64,000 bases of DNA, taken from Aedes albopictus (taxonomy: Eukaryota; Arthropoda; Insecta; Diptera; Culicidae). Both the position numbers and the translations under genes were made by a program. The stretch is from assembly GCF_035046485.1 (NCBI RefSeq), contig NC_085138.1, forward strand, positions 336,982,263 to 337,046,262, given 5' to 3'. Shown one piece after another: positions 32,435 through 43,489 of the stretch; positions within the stretch are counted from its first letter, which is position 1, and each line of letters opens with the position of its first letter. The notes below the pieces were generated by a model, which saw only the letters and a list, made by a program, of their open reading frames with translations, did no database searches and was not told the origin of the DNA.

Positions 32435-34230
32435 GATTCTCGCAGGATTCCCTATAAGGATTTCGGCAAGAATTTCTCCATAGATTCCTCCAGGTATCAC
32501 TTTAGAATCCATTCCAGTCCATGTATTTTTTTTTTTTGAAAATTTCTCTAGAGATTTCCTCAGATATTCCTGCAGGAGTTTATCCAAAAAACTTTCTTGG
32601 ATCTTCGTCAGGAGTTTCTCAAGAAATTTCTCAAAAAAATCATCTTGAAACTAGTGTACGGGCTTCTTTTGAAATTTCTTCTAGAATTTCTGCAGGGATC
32701 ATTTAAGAAATTCCTTCAAGGATGCTGTAGATGTTCGTGCATGTATTTCTACAAATAGTTTTAAAGGAATTCTTCCACGAGTATTGACAAAAAAAATTTC
32801 AGCAGGTTTTCTTTGGTTTTATTTCAAAATAAGCTTACAGAAGATTTTTTTAGCCAAAGATTCGGAGATTCGTTCAGAAATTCCTGTATGGTTTTTTTTC
32901 TAATTTATTTTCAGAAACTTTTCTTCATACATATTTTTTATTTTTATTTTTTCAGAGGTTCCTTTAAGTATTGCTATATTGAGGGATTCTCTCGGGTATT
33001 TATTTAGAAATTCCCCTAGAAAATTCTCAAGAAAGTTTCTCTGGAGGGGGATTCTCCAGAAAATCCTTCAAGTTTTTCTCCGGTGATTACTTAGGATTTA
33101 TTAAGATCTTTTATCAGAGATTCTTTCTGATTTTTTTCGGTTCTGGCATATTTCATGATATTTTTCATTAAATTATTATATTAAATTATTTTTTTCATAA
33201 AAATCATTTTTCAGAAATGCCTTAAGTGTTTATACAATGAATTCCTCCTTGATTTGCTTCAGTTTCTGCAGGATTTTCTCCAAAAAATCTCCATACTGTA
33301 CTGTAGCGAATTTTGTGCACCGATCTTTCCAGAATTTGTATTACAATTTTTTCAGGGATTCTTTCATAAACCCCTCCGGGAATCCTCATAAATTTATTGA
33401 GGGATTTCTTCAAGAATTGCAGCACTGCCTTTGTCTTTAATTTTTGCAGTTATTTCTGCAGACATTTTAAGGAGATTCCTTCACGAATGTCTCCAGGAAC
33501 CCCTCCAGAAATTTCTCAAGCAATTTATTTGTCCTTGGAGTTACTTCCGAAGTTACTCCAGAAAATTTTCAAAAATTTCTTCTAAATGTCATCAGGAGTT
33601 TTTTAAACGGATTCCTTCATGAAAATTCTTCAGAACTTTGAAAAAGTACCCTTAAGAAATAATTTTTCAATGAATTTTTGGAGGAACCCTTAGAATTATT
33701 TTCGATGGATTCTCCGTAGGATTTTTAAAGCATGAAATTTATCTACATGCAGATGAATCTTCAGATCTTGCAGGTAGTTTTTCAAAAAGTCATTTTTCTG
33801 AAATGTCTTAAGTGTTTATACGATGAATTCCTTCTTGATTTGTTTCTGTTTCTGCAGGATTTTCTCCAAAAAATTTTCCATACTATACTTCAGCGATTTT
33901 TGTGTACCAATCTTTTCAGAATTTGTATTAGATTTTTTTCAGGGATTCTTTCATAAACTCCTCCGTGAACCCTCATAAATTTATTAAGGGATTTCTTCAA
34001 GAATTGCAGCAGTGCCTTTGTTTTAAAATTTTGCAGTGATTTCTGCAGACATTTTTAGGAGATTCCTTCACGAATGTCTCCAGGAACCCCTCCAGAAATT
34101 TCTCAAGCAATTTGTCCTTGGAGCTACTTCCAAACTTCCTCCAGAAAATTTTCAAAAATTTCTTTTAAGTTTTATCAGGAGTTTTTTAAACGGATTCCTT
34201 CATGACAATTCTTAAGAAGTAATTTTTCAA
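32435..34230 (-). repeat. Minisatellite, TCCA-type left arm of locus 4
   Basis: Diverged units 'aatttctccata', 'gattcctccagg' and 'aatttctcaag'. It includes a tandem duplication (33204-33732 and 33790-34292). Confidence 0.8.
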
Positions 34231-34292
34231 AGAATTTTTGGAGGAACCCTTGGAAAATTTTTCGATGGATTCTCCGTAGGATTTTTAAAGCA
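33204..34292. repeat. Tandem duplication of about 0.5 kb
   Basis: 33204-33732 and 33790-34292 match along their whole length (offset 586 bp), from 'tcatttttc.gaaatg' through 'ccaggaacccctccagaaat' to 'gattctccgtagg'. A 57-bp spacer separates them. Small indels exist between copies. The duplicated unit itself contains a TCCA-to-TGGA transition at its right end. Confidence 0.9.
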
Positions 34293-34404
34293 ATTTTTTG
34301 AGAAATTTCTGAAAAACTCCATGGAAGAACTTTTGAACTAATCCCTTGCTGAATTCCTGATGAAATCCCTTAAATTTTGACCCAGTCTCTGAAAATATTT
34401 TTGA

Positions 34405-34507
34405 TGGAAAGTTTTCACCGACTGGAGCGGGAATCGAACCCGCACTCCGAGGCTTACGAGACGCCTAGACGACTGACGCCGCTAACCGCACGGCCACGAA
34501 GCCCACA
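34405..34507 (-). mobile_element. tRNA-like SINE head (third family)
   Basis: On the minus strand: 'gtgggcttcgtggccgtgcg' with box A, an extended variable arm, and box B 'gggttcgattcccgc'. The ends do not pair as an acceptor stem, so it is a SINE head rather than a functional tRNA. The frame 34377-34604 is an artefact. Confidence 0.7.
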
Positions 34508-36143
34508 AATGTTGAAAGAAATCGCAAGGAACTTCCTGGAGGGAGAGAAGTTTGGAAAAACTCATAGGGAAACCCTTAGTGGAATTCTTAAAAAAGTTTT
34601 TTGAGGAATTTCAGAAAAAATTTTTTTTAGTAAAAACCTAAGTAAATTATCTATAAGTAATCCTGTAGCAAACTATGGACGTTTTTTGATGGAATTCCTG
34701 TAGAAATACTTGGAGGAACACCTATATAAGCTTCTGTAAAGATCCTTCGGAAAAACTCTTAAGATATTTCTAATGGAATTCTTGTCGAAGTTTTAGTAGG
34801 AAGATTTTCTGAATAAATTGTTTAAAGAATTCGTGAAGATATTCTAAAAGTTATACTTAAAGGAAACGGCAGAAAAATGTCTGTGGTAATGCATCGAGGA
34901 ATGTATAAGGGCAATTCTGAAAGAATCTCTGTCTAAACTACTGTAGAAATCTCTGAACCATTGAAAGCATTAATGCAAGAATTTCAAAAGGTATTCCTGT
35001 ATGATTTTCTGGATGGACACATGATCAAAATTTTATGGAGATATTCCTGCGGGATGGAATCCCTAGGTCAACTATTGAACAAATATCTGGTGGACTACTT
35101 GAAGATATACCTGTAGGAATTTCTGAAGGAATCTCTGGAAAACTTGCTAAAGATACCGCTGGTATAATTTATAAAAACAAATTTTTAAATAATTTCTGAA
35201 GGAATTCCTGGAAAAAATAACTGAAGGAATCCTTGGAGAAATTTTCGACAGATTTTCTAAACAAATCCCTAGAATGTCTAACGTAATCCCTGCCCGAGTT
35301 TCAGTTTCAGGAACTTTTAGAAATCTACGAAAAATATTTCTTGGAGAAGTTTTTGGAAAAATTATTGACGAAATGTCTGAAGAAAGCTATGTAAAAATTT
35401 CTTACGGAATTTCTGGAATATTTTTTTAAGAAAACAGCAAGGAATTTCTGCAGGAGTCTGTGGGGGGTTTTCTAAACAAATCCTGGAAGTAATTATCTGG
35501 CGGATGCCGGATTTTTCGTTGAAATCGCAGCAAGCATTTCTGAAGAAATCCGTCGGTGATTTCTTTTAAGAAAGGAAGATTTTTTCTTAAATTAAGGGAG
35601 AAATTTCTGAGGAAACCCAGCTTTTCTACAAGAATTCTTGTCTGGAGGCAATTCGGAAGGAAATTCTAAAGAATTTCTGAAGCAATCCATGGAAGATGTT
35701 CTAAAAAAAATTAAAAGGGAATTCGTGGTAGACTTTATGAAAGGATTTCGTGGCGGATTTTCTATAGAAATACATGGTACAATTTAAAAATAAAAGTTTG
35801 TGAAATATTTTCTAAGATAATTTCCGAAAAAATTGAGAAAATTCCAAAGTAATTTATGAATTGTCTAAATCTCTCGAAGAATTCCTGATAGAATTCTCAA
35901 TTAAATCTCTGAAGTCATTACTGGCAGAATTTCTTAAAAAATCGCTAGAGGAATTTTAAAAGATATTCAATGGATGGTTTTATAAATTAATGAGTTTCTG
36001 AAGGAATTACTGATAGGTTTCTGAAGAAATTCATGCAAGATTTTCTAAAATGATAATTTGAGAAATTCTGGAGGAATAGCTATTGTAATATTTTAATCAA
36101 TCCATGTAAGAAACCGAGGTAATCACTTGAGAAAACTTCCGAA

Positions 36144-36181
36144 TGACAGGCGGGGATACTGACCACTATACTATCGAGGGA
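36144..36181 (-). pseudogene. tRNA-Asp(GTC)-like 5' half
   Basis: On the minus strand the 38 nt begin TCCCTCGATAGTATAGTGG and run through the D arm and 5' anticodon stem into the anticodon loop, ending at CCTGTCA with the GTC anticodon. This is near-identical to the 5' half of animal tRNA-Asp, with one extra C near the start and one T-to-C change. Downstream the 3' half is unrecognisable or very diverged. Confidence 0.7.
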
Positions 36182-36339
36182 GGGTCCCGAGATAAACTAG
36201 CCTAGGGCTCAAAAAAAATCTGAATGACTCTTCAATAGAATTTTAAGAATGATTTTTAAACAAATTCCTGAAAAATGCCCGGGAAGAAATTCTGAAAGAA
36301 TCCCTGAATTTGTTTTAATTCCCTGGGAGAAGTTTCATT

Positions 36340-36480
36340 ATTAGAGTGTTTTTGCACGTGTGAAGGCAGAAACGGAGAATTGATCATATCACCATACAAA
36401 AATTCTGCTCACCTTTTCAAATCTAGTACTTCACCAATTGTATACTATGGGACACGTTTGGTGAAGTACTTGATACGTTT
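36340..36480. repeat. Diverged motif repeat (GGTGAAGTACTT)
   Basis: Facing strings 'agtacttcaccaatt' and 'tttggtgaagtacttgat' lie 20-30 bp apart. The same GGTGAAGTACT string occurs at about 6395 beside a GAGCTC-motif copy, so this may be a variant of that repeat. Confidence 0.4.
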
Positions 36481-37075
36481 TTCCGATAAATTCTACCTTG
36501 ATAATTGTTAACCCGAATTCTAATTTATGTTTTATATTACTCTCCTCTTTTCATAGGTAAGACGCATGCGATGGGCATTTCTACAAATGTGAAGGTATAC
36601 ACGTGTTCCATGCATTACCGAAGAGTTCTTCTCTCCTTCTGGCCATCAGAATCATCTGAATCAATTTCGCACCCCACGGACAGCTCCGGCGACCGATGAC
36701 TTAAGTGTTCCCAAAATAGTCCCAATCCGTGTTGCTTGAACTCGTGACCGGGTGCTTAATTCGCATCATCGCGCTCCAAATAAGGGATCCTCTTCCATTC
36801 ATTCACATCGAAGAGATCGTCTTTTGCCAAAAGAATATAATCAAATTTAATAAATGAAAAAGAGGGGGAGAAGCGGCTGTGAAAAAAAATGATATAAGTT
36901 CTCTCAACGTGTGTTGTACGCGTAGTACTTTTTCCGGGCCTCCACAAATAGAACGCCGGGCCCTATTTTTAAAACTGGTCCGCGCCTCCACCCCCGCTAC
37001 CTCCAGTCCTGAAGTCGTGAAAATTTTCGGACGACGCTCACCGTGTTCTATACATATACTATTTCCGCACACCCA
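36481..37075. other. Unique sequence
   Basis: Repeat-free. Overlapping frames on both strands at 36756-37094 are unrecognised. Confidence 0.3.
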
Positions 37076-37600
37076 AGTAGCGTCAAAATTTTAATGGCCT
37101 CGATCCGCCGTTGTCCGCTTATGTCTCTCCCGATTGACCGGGGCGTTGAGAGACGATCAAGGAGGCGCGGCAGCGCCAGCGGCGCGCGAGCGTGTGAGAT
37201 CACTTAAGCACCATCAATGGCGCAGAGTACACCGCGCGTGTGTTCGCGGCGCGGCACGGCGGTAGATGGCGACCAGCTGCCTCCTCAGTCTCAGAACGCC
37301 CCGTTTTTTTGGCAATGAACTTCGCGCTCGCGATGGCGCGGCGATCGGTGGTCGGTGGTGGGCATCCAAAAAGAGAAAATATTATACATTTGCAAATTTC
37401 CTTCATCCAAGAGAAAAAGATGCTAAATGTTGGAATTAATTGCTGACGGCGATGGTGGCGGCTTCGGTCGGACAGCTGCCGACCGTTAGGTGTGGTGACG
37501 CTGTTGTTAGAGTGAAGTCAGTGAACTCGATGGTTTTGGTGTGGTGTGCGGAGGGATTTATGCAAAGTCAGCGAAGAAGCAAGTGTTCGGAGTAAAAGGT
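37076..37600. promoter_or_regulatory. CpG-rich island, candidate promoter
   Basis: The most CpG-dense unique stretch in the window ('ggcgcggcagcgccagcggc', 'gcgcgatggcgcggcgatcg'-like). It contains TCAGT initiator-like strings, one at 37519-37523 in 'gaagtcagtgaactcg'. Frames at 37200-37446 on both strands are unrecognised. Its composition suits a promoter or 5' UTR, but no linked coding exon is visible. Confidence 0.3.
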
Positions 37601-37679
37601 TTTGTACAGGGGCCTTTTAAAACACTCTTTCCTTGTTATTGAACGACGACGATTTATTTTATCAACTAAATTCCCTGAA

Positions 37680-38125
37680 AATTGGTTTGCTTAGGAATCC
37701 CTGGAGGAACATACATAACATGAGGAATGAGAAATTTCTTTTGGAGTTTTAAGAGGAGTTCTAGCAAAAATATCTGGAGGATGAGGCATTTCTGGAGGAA
37801 TCTTGGCAAGAATAACAGGAAGGATCCTGATAGGAATTTCTAGAGTAACCACAGAGCGTGTTCATGGGAAAAACGCTCAGAAGGAATTCTTTGAAAAATC
37901 TAAGAGATATATGTATTGCAAACTCCTAGTGACAGCATTCTCAGAGAAATCCTAGCATGAATAACTAAAAGAAATTAAATAGAAATTTCTGAATGTATCA
38001 AAGCAGGAAAAAAATCCATGGAAGAATTTCTTAAGAACCTTTGAAAAAATCACAAGAGAAATCACATTTTCTGCAGTAATCCCATCAATAACTCCTGGAT
38101 ATATCACAGCAAAAAACTCTTGATG
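37680..38125 (+). repeat. Small TGGA-type minisatellite block
   Basis: Diverged units 'ggaatccctggagg' and 'gcatttctggaggaatc', about 450 bp. No TCCA-type partner is seen on its left. Confidence 0.7.
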
Positions 38126-38412
38126 AATCCTAGAAGACAAAACACCTCAAACTTGGTTTTCAAGTCACCCCAATGTGTCTACTCGTTCAAGCAAGCCTGC
38201 GAGTTAGATTGGTTCACCGTTATAATGAAAATAAACACATTTTTGAAAATGTATTTGATAAGAAGAAAATTTGGATTTGTTTCATACGTTTTTTTTTTCA
38301 AAAGTTAGGTGCAGAATATTGACAGACGACAGGCATAAGTACGATAAGCTTAATGTACGTTAAACATAATCAATGGATGAAAGACATTGTTTGCCATTCT
38401 TTCGAAAGGTAA

Positions 38413-38503
38413 TTATGCCTAATGTCCATTATGCCTCATGCATTTATGCCTAACGTACTTATGCATAACGCCCTTATGCATAACATCCTTATGCCTAATG
38501 TGG
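38413..38503 (+). repeat. 15-bp tandem repeat, six copies
   Basis: TTATGCC or TTATGCA starts at 38413, 38429, 38444, 38459, 38474 and 38489. The consensus is close to TTATGCCTAACGTCC. Related strings 'ggcataagtacg' lie upstream at 38332-38345 in the opposite sense. Confidence 0.85.
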
Positions 38504-38621
38504 TCTCCTCTAGTGTTTTATATATCATTTTCCTGAATCTTCTGGCTCTCCAGGCTTCACTGATTCGTCTAAGTTGGCGTTTTCTTCTTCATCGTTGACA
38601 TCGGTAGTGTTTTGTTATTTA

Positions 38622-39834
38622 CACTCCCGATCAAAAGTTTGGGGTCACCCCCTCAAAAACATGTCATTTTTGTAGGCCCATATCTTCGCCAATTTGCATC
38701 CGGTTTCAAAACCCTAGGTCTCATTCAAAAGATAATAAGTCAAAGAAACTTTGAACATGATTTAAAAGAAACTTTAAAAAAAAATTGTATGTAAACTTAA
38801 TCCAAAGTTGCCAAATTTTCTAAAAAATGAATAAAAACTTACGGCAGTGTCGCTGGAAATTGGGTCGACCAAATTTTAAGATGAGAGCGGTAGTATAACC
38901 CATTTTCTATTAGCTTTCAACTGCTTTTTACAGAACTTAGCTAAAAAATGTAGAAAAAAAACTATTAAGTAAATTAATTCTTCATGTCATCGACCAAAAG
39001 TTTGGGGTCACCTTTCAAAATGATGTATCGGCCAAAAGTTTGGGGTCACTATCGTAAAACATGGAAAAGTGATTTGTTGATATCTTTGTCATCTTGCATT
39101 CATTTTTAATTCTTCTTGGCTTATTTGAAACAAAATGAATGATACTTACTGCATAGACATTGAACCACACATATTTGTTAATATTTACATACTAACACTT
39201 AACGTAAAGTTTCCTCATTTTTTGAGGTGTGGTGATATGTGTAAACTTTACATAACATTTTTATATACAAAAATCGTTAAATACGTTAAGTTAAAGACAT
39301 CAAACGTAAATTTAGTTAATTATCTTTGAAATGAGCCAAAAAGAATTAAAATTGAACTATAGATGACGAAGATATGACCAAATCACTTTTCCATGTTTTA
39401 CGAAAGTGACCCCAAACTTTTGGCTGATACATCATATTGAGGGGTGACCCCAAACTTTTGGTCGATGACATGAGAAGTTAATTTACTTAATAACTTTTTT
39501 TCTAGATTTTTTAGCTAAGTTCTGTAAAAAGCAGTTGAAAGCTAATAGAAAATGGGTTATATTACTGCTCTCATCTTAAAATTTGGTCGACCCAATTTCC
39601 AGCGACACTGTCGTAAGTTTTTATTATTTTTTTAGAAAATTTGGCAACTTTGGGTTAAGTTTACATACAATTTTTTTTGAAAAAGTTTCTTTTAAATCAT
39701 GTTCAAAGTTCCTTTGACTTATTATCTTATGAATGAGACCTAGGGTTTCGAAATTGGACGCAAATTGGCAGAGATATGGGCCTAAAAAAATGACATGTTT
39801 TTGAGGGGTGACCCCAAACTTTTGATCGGGAGTG
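38622..39834. mobile_element. Tc1-type giant foldback, 1213 bp, TA duplication
   Basis: Ends CACTCCCGATCAAAAGTTTG and the same on the reverse strand, with TA at 38620-38621 and 39835-39836. The two halves are reverse complements over essentially the whole length. The motif AAAAGTTTGGGGTCAC occurs three times in each arm (near 38633, 38997, 39033 and mirrored near 39409, 39445, 39810). 'CCAAAAGTTTGGGGTCACC'-like ends are typical of Tc1 transposons. There is no transposase. Confidence 0.92.
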
Positions 39835-39899
39835 TATATCCTTAGACCCATTTCCGAGCCTATTCGTGATATACAAACACCATTTCATTTTTATTAATA

Positions 39900-40110
39900 T
39901 AGATTGAAGAATCTCTCACGAGATTCTGGGCAAAATTCTCTAGAGAAATTAGGATTTTGGAGAATCCCACGCATAGATTTTGTTATTCCTCTTAGGGTTT
40001 GGTAAAAATCCTTCTCAGCATTCTGCAAGAATTCCAGTAGAATTCTGTTTTGTTGCTCCCAGAAATTCTTTTCAGGATTCTGGGAGAATCCCGCTTAAGG
40101 AGTGTATTGG
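39900..40110 (+). repeat. GATTCTGGGAGAATC satellite patch
   Basis: Several diverged units containing the near-palindrome GGATTCTGGGAGAATCC. It is the same family as 42300-44000 and distinct from the 12-bp GGAATTCC family. Confidence 0.7.
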
Positions 40111-41004
40111 AAATTAACTATAAATGCTCAAAATGCTCTATCTCGAAGCATGGTTGGTCTTTTCATTCCGGATCTTCTATCAAATCTCCACAAGTTAGGA
40201 ACATCTTGAAGAAATTTGGAACATGTTTAGTATTCTTGAAAATATGGTTGAACGAGTACGTCACACAAAATAACAATCTGTACAAAACGCTATTTTTTAA
40301 CATTCCAATAAATTGAAGCGAAAAAAATGTGTACGGGGAAAAATCTAGAAAATAATAATACTACAAGCAGTTATGTACACATAACATATCACTCAATACC
40401 GACTTTTGAAATGGAATGAAAAACCCCCAACATTTAGAAAATGGTCTATCCCAAAAAAAAAAAACTACTTTTTGGTGGAACTTTGACGCTCTGCAGAGGT
40501 TATAAAGTTTCGTTCTCTGGTAAAACTATCTCTTCAATAAATATAAATACATGCCCAATTGAAAAAAAAAAATACGAATTTTCATTTATTTATTTTCATT
40601 TATGATTTTTTTATTTTCGTAATCTTTAAAGACGCATAAAAAAGTGTTCCTCAAAAAATGACCTTTTTTTTCGTTTTTTAGAATTTTTCTAAAATGCGGA
40701 TGAAATTTTCTTGAAAATGATGGAATTAGTCGATTCTATCATTTTCCAGGATTCTTTCAATGAATGGCTGTGTATGTGTAGACTAGACTAGACTAGAATT
40801 CGGAGCATTTTTCTTGATTTTAAAAACATATTTGTAATCTTTGATATAAAAGTTCAAGTAAAAAGTTATTTTTTTTGAAAATCAGAACTGCCATTCTTTT
40901 TTAAAAGATTTATAAAGTATCTCCAAAAATAAAGTAATGTTTTTTTCGAAAAGATTATTATTAAGGATGTTGTGAACGTTTACAGTTAATTTCCGATACA
41001 CTCG
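40111..41004. other. AT-rich unique sequence
   Basis: No genes. A short slippage repeat, 'gactagactagactag', lies at about 40780-40795. The plus frame 40050-40316 is unrecognised. Confidence 0.35.
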
Positions 41005-41008
41005 TTAA

Positions 41009-42293
41009 GGCGAAACTGGAAGCATTTCCTCATTTTTATGGTTTTTGATTTTTAATAAAATAACAAAGCAATATTTTCAAAATCGGTTTTCGTACACTTG
41101 TAAAGCCTGTATCCGCAATAATCGGGACACAGAAATACAGCTGTAAATCTATAATAGATACATTGAAATTGCTCAAATTTGGCCTAATAACATTTTAAGA
41201 TGTGTTCATTTCACCTACAAAATTTCATGTGAATCGGTGCAGTACTTTTTGTTGTAGCAAAGAAAGAGTAGAATGTGCGCCATTGAATTTTGTACAGCCC
41301 CTAGTTTTGCTTGTCAGTGCTGTAACTTTTGAATTTGGCAAAGGAAATGACTGAAATTTTGAACACAATCCTCTCAATCTGTATTCGTTGCATAGGCAAA
41401 ATTTCAAAAAAATCGATGCACTATTAACAATTTTATAGTCGAAACAAGTATTGGGACTGAACGTGATTTTAGCCCCTCAGACAGCAATTAGTCAGCACCC
41501 TTTATTGTTTCGATTGTACTATTGAAAGTACGATACCAATAATCATCAAATTTTTCAGATATAATATACACATAATCAACTGTCTTCTCTGAAAATTTCA
41601 TGAAAATTGGCAGAGAAATTCAAAAGTTATGAATAGTCAAACATCGCATATGAAAAACACGAAAAATTTTCTTTAACACGCACCCCTATTAACACCAGTA
41701 TCTTTCTAACCAATTGATAAAACTTGATGAAATTTTGCCAGAAAGTGTCTCTATAAGTATCATAACTGCTAACGAAATTTCATAATTATCATCACAGAAC
41801 TTTGAATTGTAGCGTAAAGAACCATCTACTATGCGAATGAAAATTGGTCATGATTGTACAAAATGCTTAAATCCACGTCTATTTGTTTTTCATCCACAGT
41901 TAAAAGTAATGCATCGATTTTTATGAAATTTTGCACAAATGATAAACATACACCAAAAAGTTCTCAGTCAAATTTTTGGCCTATTTTACCGATTCATAAC
42001 AGAGCTATAACCGTACTTCTGTGTCCCAATTATTGCGGATACAGGCTTTAGAGTATGGATCAAGGTATCTCCTGAATTTTTCCCTGGTGGAAAAAGTTTT
42101 TTGTTTTTGCAGAAACCATTTTTTGTTTAAAAATGGTTTCTGCAAAAACAAAAACTTCTTCCACCAGGAAAAAATTCAGGAGATTCCTTGATCCATACTC
42201 TACATGTGTACGAAAACCGATTTTGAAAATATTGCTACGTTATTTTATTGAAAATCAAAAACCAAAAAGTGAGGAAATGGATCCAGTTTCGCC
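41009..42293. mobile_element. TTAA-flanked palindromic MITE split by another element
   Basis: TTAA at 41005-41008 and 42294-42297. Ends GGCGAAACTGGAAGCATTT and, on the reverse strand, GGCGAAACTGGATCCATTT. The left arm runs 41009-41100 and resumes at 42051-42125. The right arm (42126-42293) is its uninterrupted mirror, with very high identity including 'tggatcaaggtatctcctga' against its complement. Without the insertion the element is about 340 bp. Confidence 0.9.
41103..42048. mobile_element. TA-flanked MITE, 946 bp, nested in the palindrome
   Basis: Ends AAGCCTGTATCCGCAATAAT on both strands (about 36 bp with 2 mismatches), with TA at 41101-41102 and 42049-42050. The intact opposite arm of the host element shows a single TA at the corresponding point, proving the insertion. 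The inner sequence has repeated phrases like 'aaatttcatgaaaattgg' but no transposase. Confidence 0.9.
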
Positions 42294-42299
42294 TTAAGT

Positions 42300-43260
42300 C
42301 TTAGTAATCAGGGAAAATCCCTGACATGATTATGGGAAGATTCTCTTAAGATTCTGATGTAATAATTCAAAGTTTTCTAGAGGAATCACTCTCAGGGTTC
42401 TGGTCTGGGACAATCCCTTGCAAAAGTTTAGGGGAGTCCTTCCAGAGATTCTGGGGGAATGTCTTTCAGGAATCTTCAGTAATTTTTATGTTTTCTCAGA
42501 ATTCCAGAGAATCCTTCTCAGGATGTTGGGGAAGTCCTTTCAAGAAGTTTTCGTAATCCCTACCAGGGAGAATCCTTATCAGATTTTCGGAAAATTCCTT
42601 TTTAGGGTTCTAGATATACAGTCGGGTCTCCTATACGACGCTGCCACCCACTTCACGCCCAAATAAATAAATTCTGGGGAATACCTTTCGGTATTCTGGC
42701 AGAATTATTTTCAGCATTCTGAAGGATTCTACCCAGGATTTGAGGGGAATTCTAGGAGAATACTTGAAAGGATTCTGGAGGAATTATTCCCAGGAATCTG
42801 GGGGACTCCTATCTCACAGAATTCTGTGAGAGTATATCTCAGGTTTCTTTGGCAATCACGCCCAGTATTTCGAGGGAACCTTTCCCAGGATTCTGGAGTA
42901 ATCATCTCTCGTCAGCCTTGCAATGCTTGCAAGGACTTGGCCAGCTGTGTGAAGTTGAGTGGGTCTATGCCATTATAGATAGTAGCGACATCAACAATAT
43001 CAATGGATATATTCAACTTTGCAACTTCACCCAAGATTTGTGCAAGTATTCATGCTATGCTATGCTATCTCTCAGTATTCTAGATTATGAATGTGGAAGA
43101 ACCGCTCTTGGTATTCCTTTCCGGATTCTGGGATATTCCCTCTTAGGATACTGGAAGATTTTGGGTGAATCCCAAGGAAAAGCTTCTCTTAGGATTCTGA
43201 GACAATCTATCATAGAATTCTGAAAGAGTTTCTCTTGGGACTCTAGGACAATCCGTCTCA
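42300..43260 (+). repeat. 24-bp-type satellite, left arm
   Basis: Units of about 24 bp around AGGATTCTGGGAGAATC, diverged. Near 43185-43250 three successive units of about 24-25 bp start 'ttaggattctgagacaatc', 'atagaattctgaaagagt' and 'tgggactctaggacaatcc'. A unique segment with a Tigger-like 'acagtcgggtctcctatacg' lies at 42620-42665. Confidence 0.75.
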
Positions 43261-43489
43261 TACACAGTTGAAAATTGTTACATCGAGTTCGCTGTAACAA
43301 AATTACCTCCATCCCTTTCACCACAATTCTCTATCTGATTGTAAAATTACAGGTTTTCTGCAGTATGGGGCTTGCTTACAATTTTGATTACAAGAAATTC
43401 TTTTATGTTAAGTCGAATTAGGGTAAGAAAACCCTTAATAGAATTCAGAGAGAATTCCTACTAAGATACCGGAAGAGTTTTGCTTTCTT

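Larger units (their letters stand above)
34240..36335 (+). repeat. Minisatellite, TGGA-type right arm of locus 4
   Basis: Diverged units such as 'ggaatttctgaa' and 'ggaattcctgga'. It is interrupted by a tRNA-like SINE fragment at 34405-34507 and a tRNA-Asp-like fragment at 36144-36181. Confidence 0.8.

Noticed and set aside
34405..34507. Functional tRNA gene
   Set aside because: Box A and box B are present, but the 5' and 3' ends do not form an acceptor stem and the head recurs at 29380 with different continuation; a SINE head fits better.
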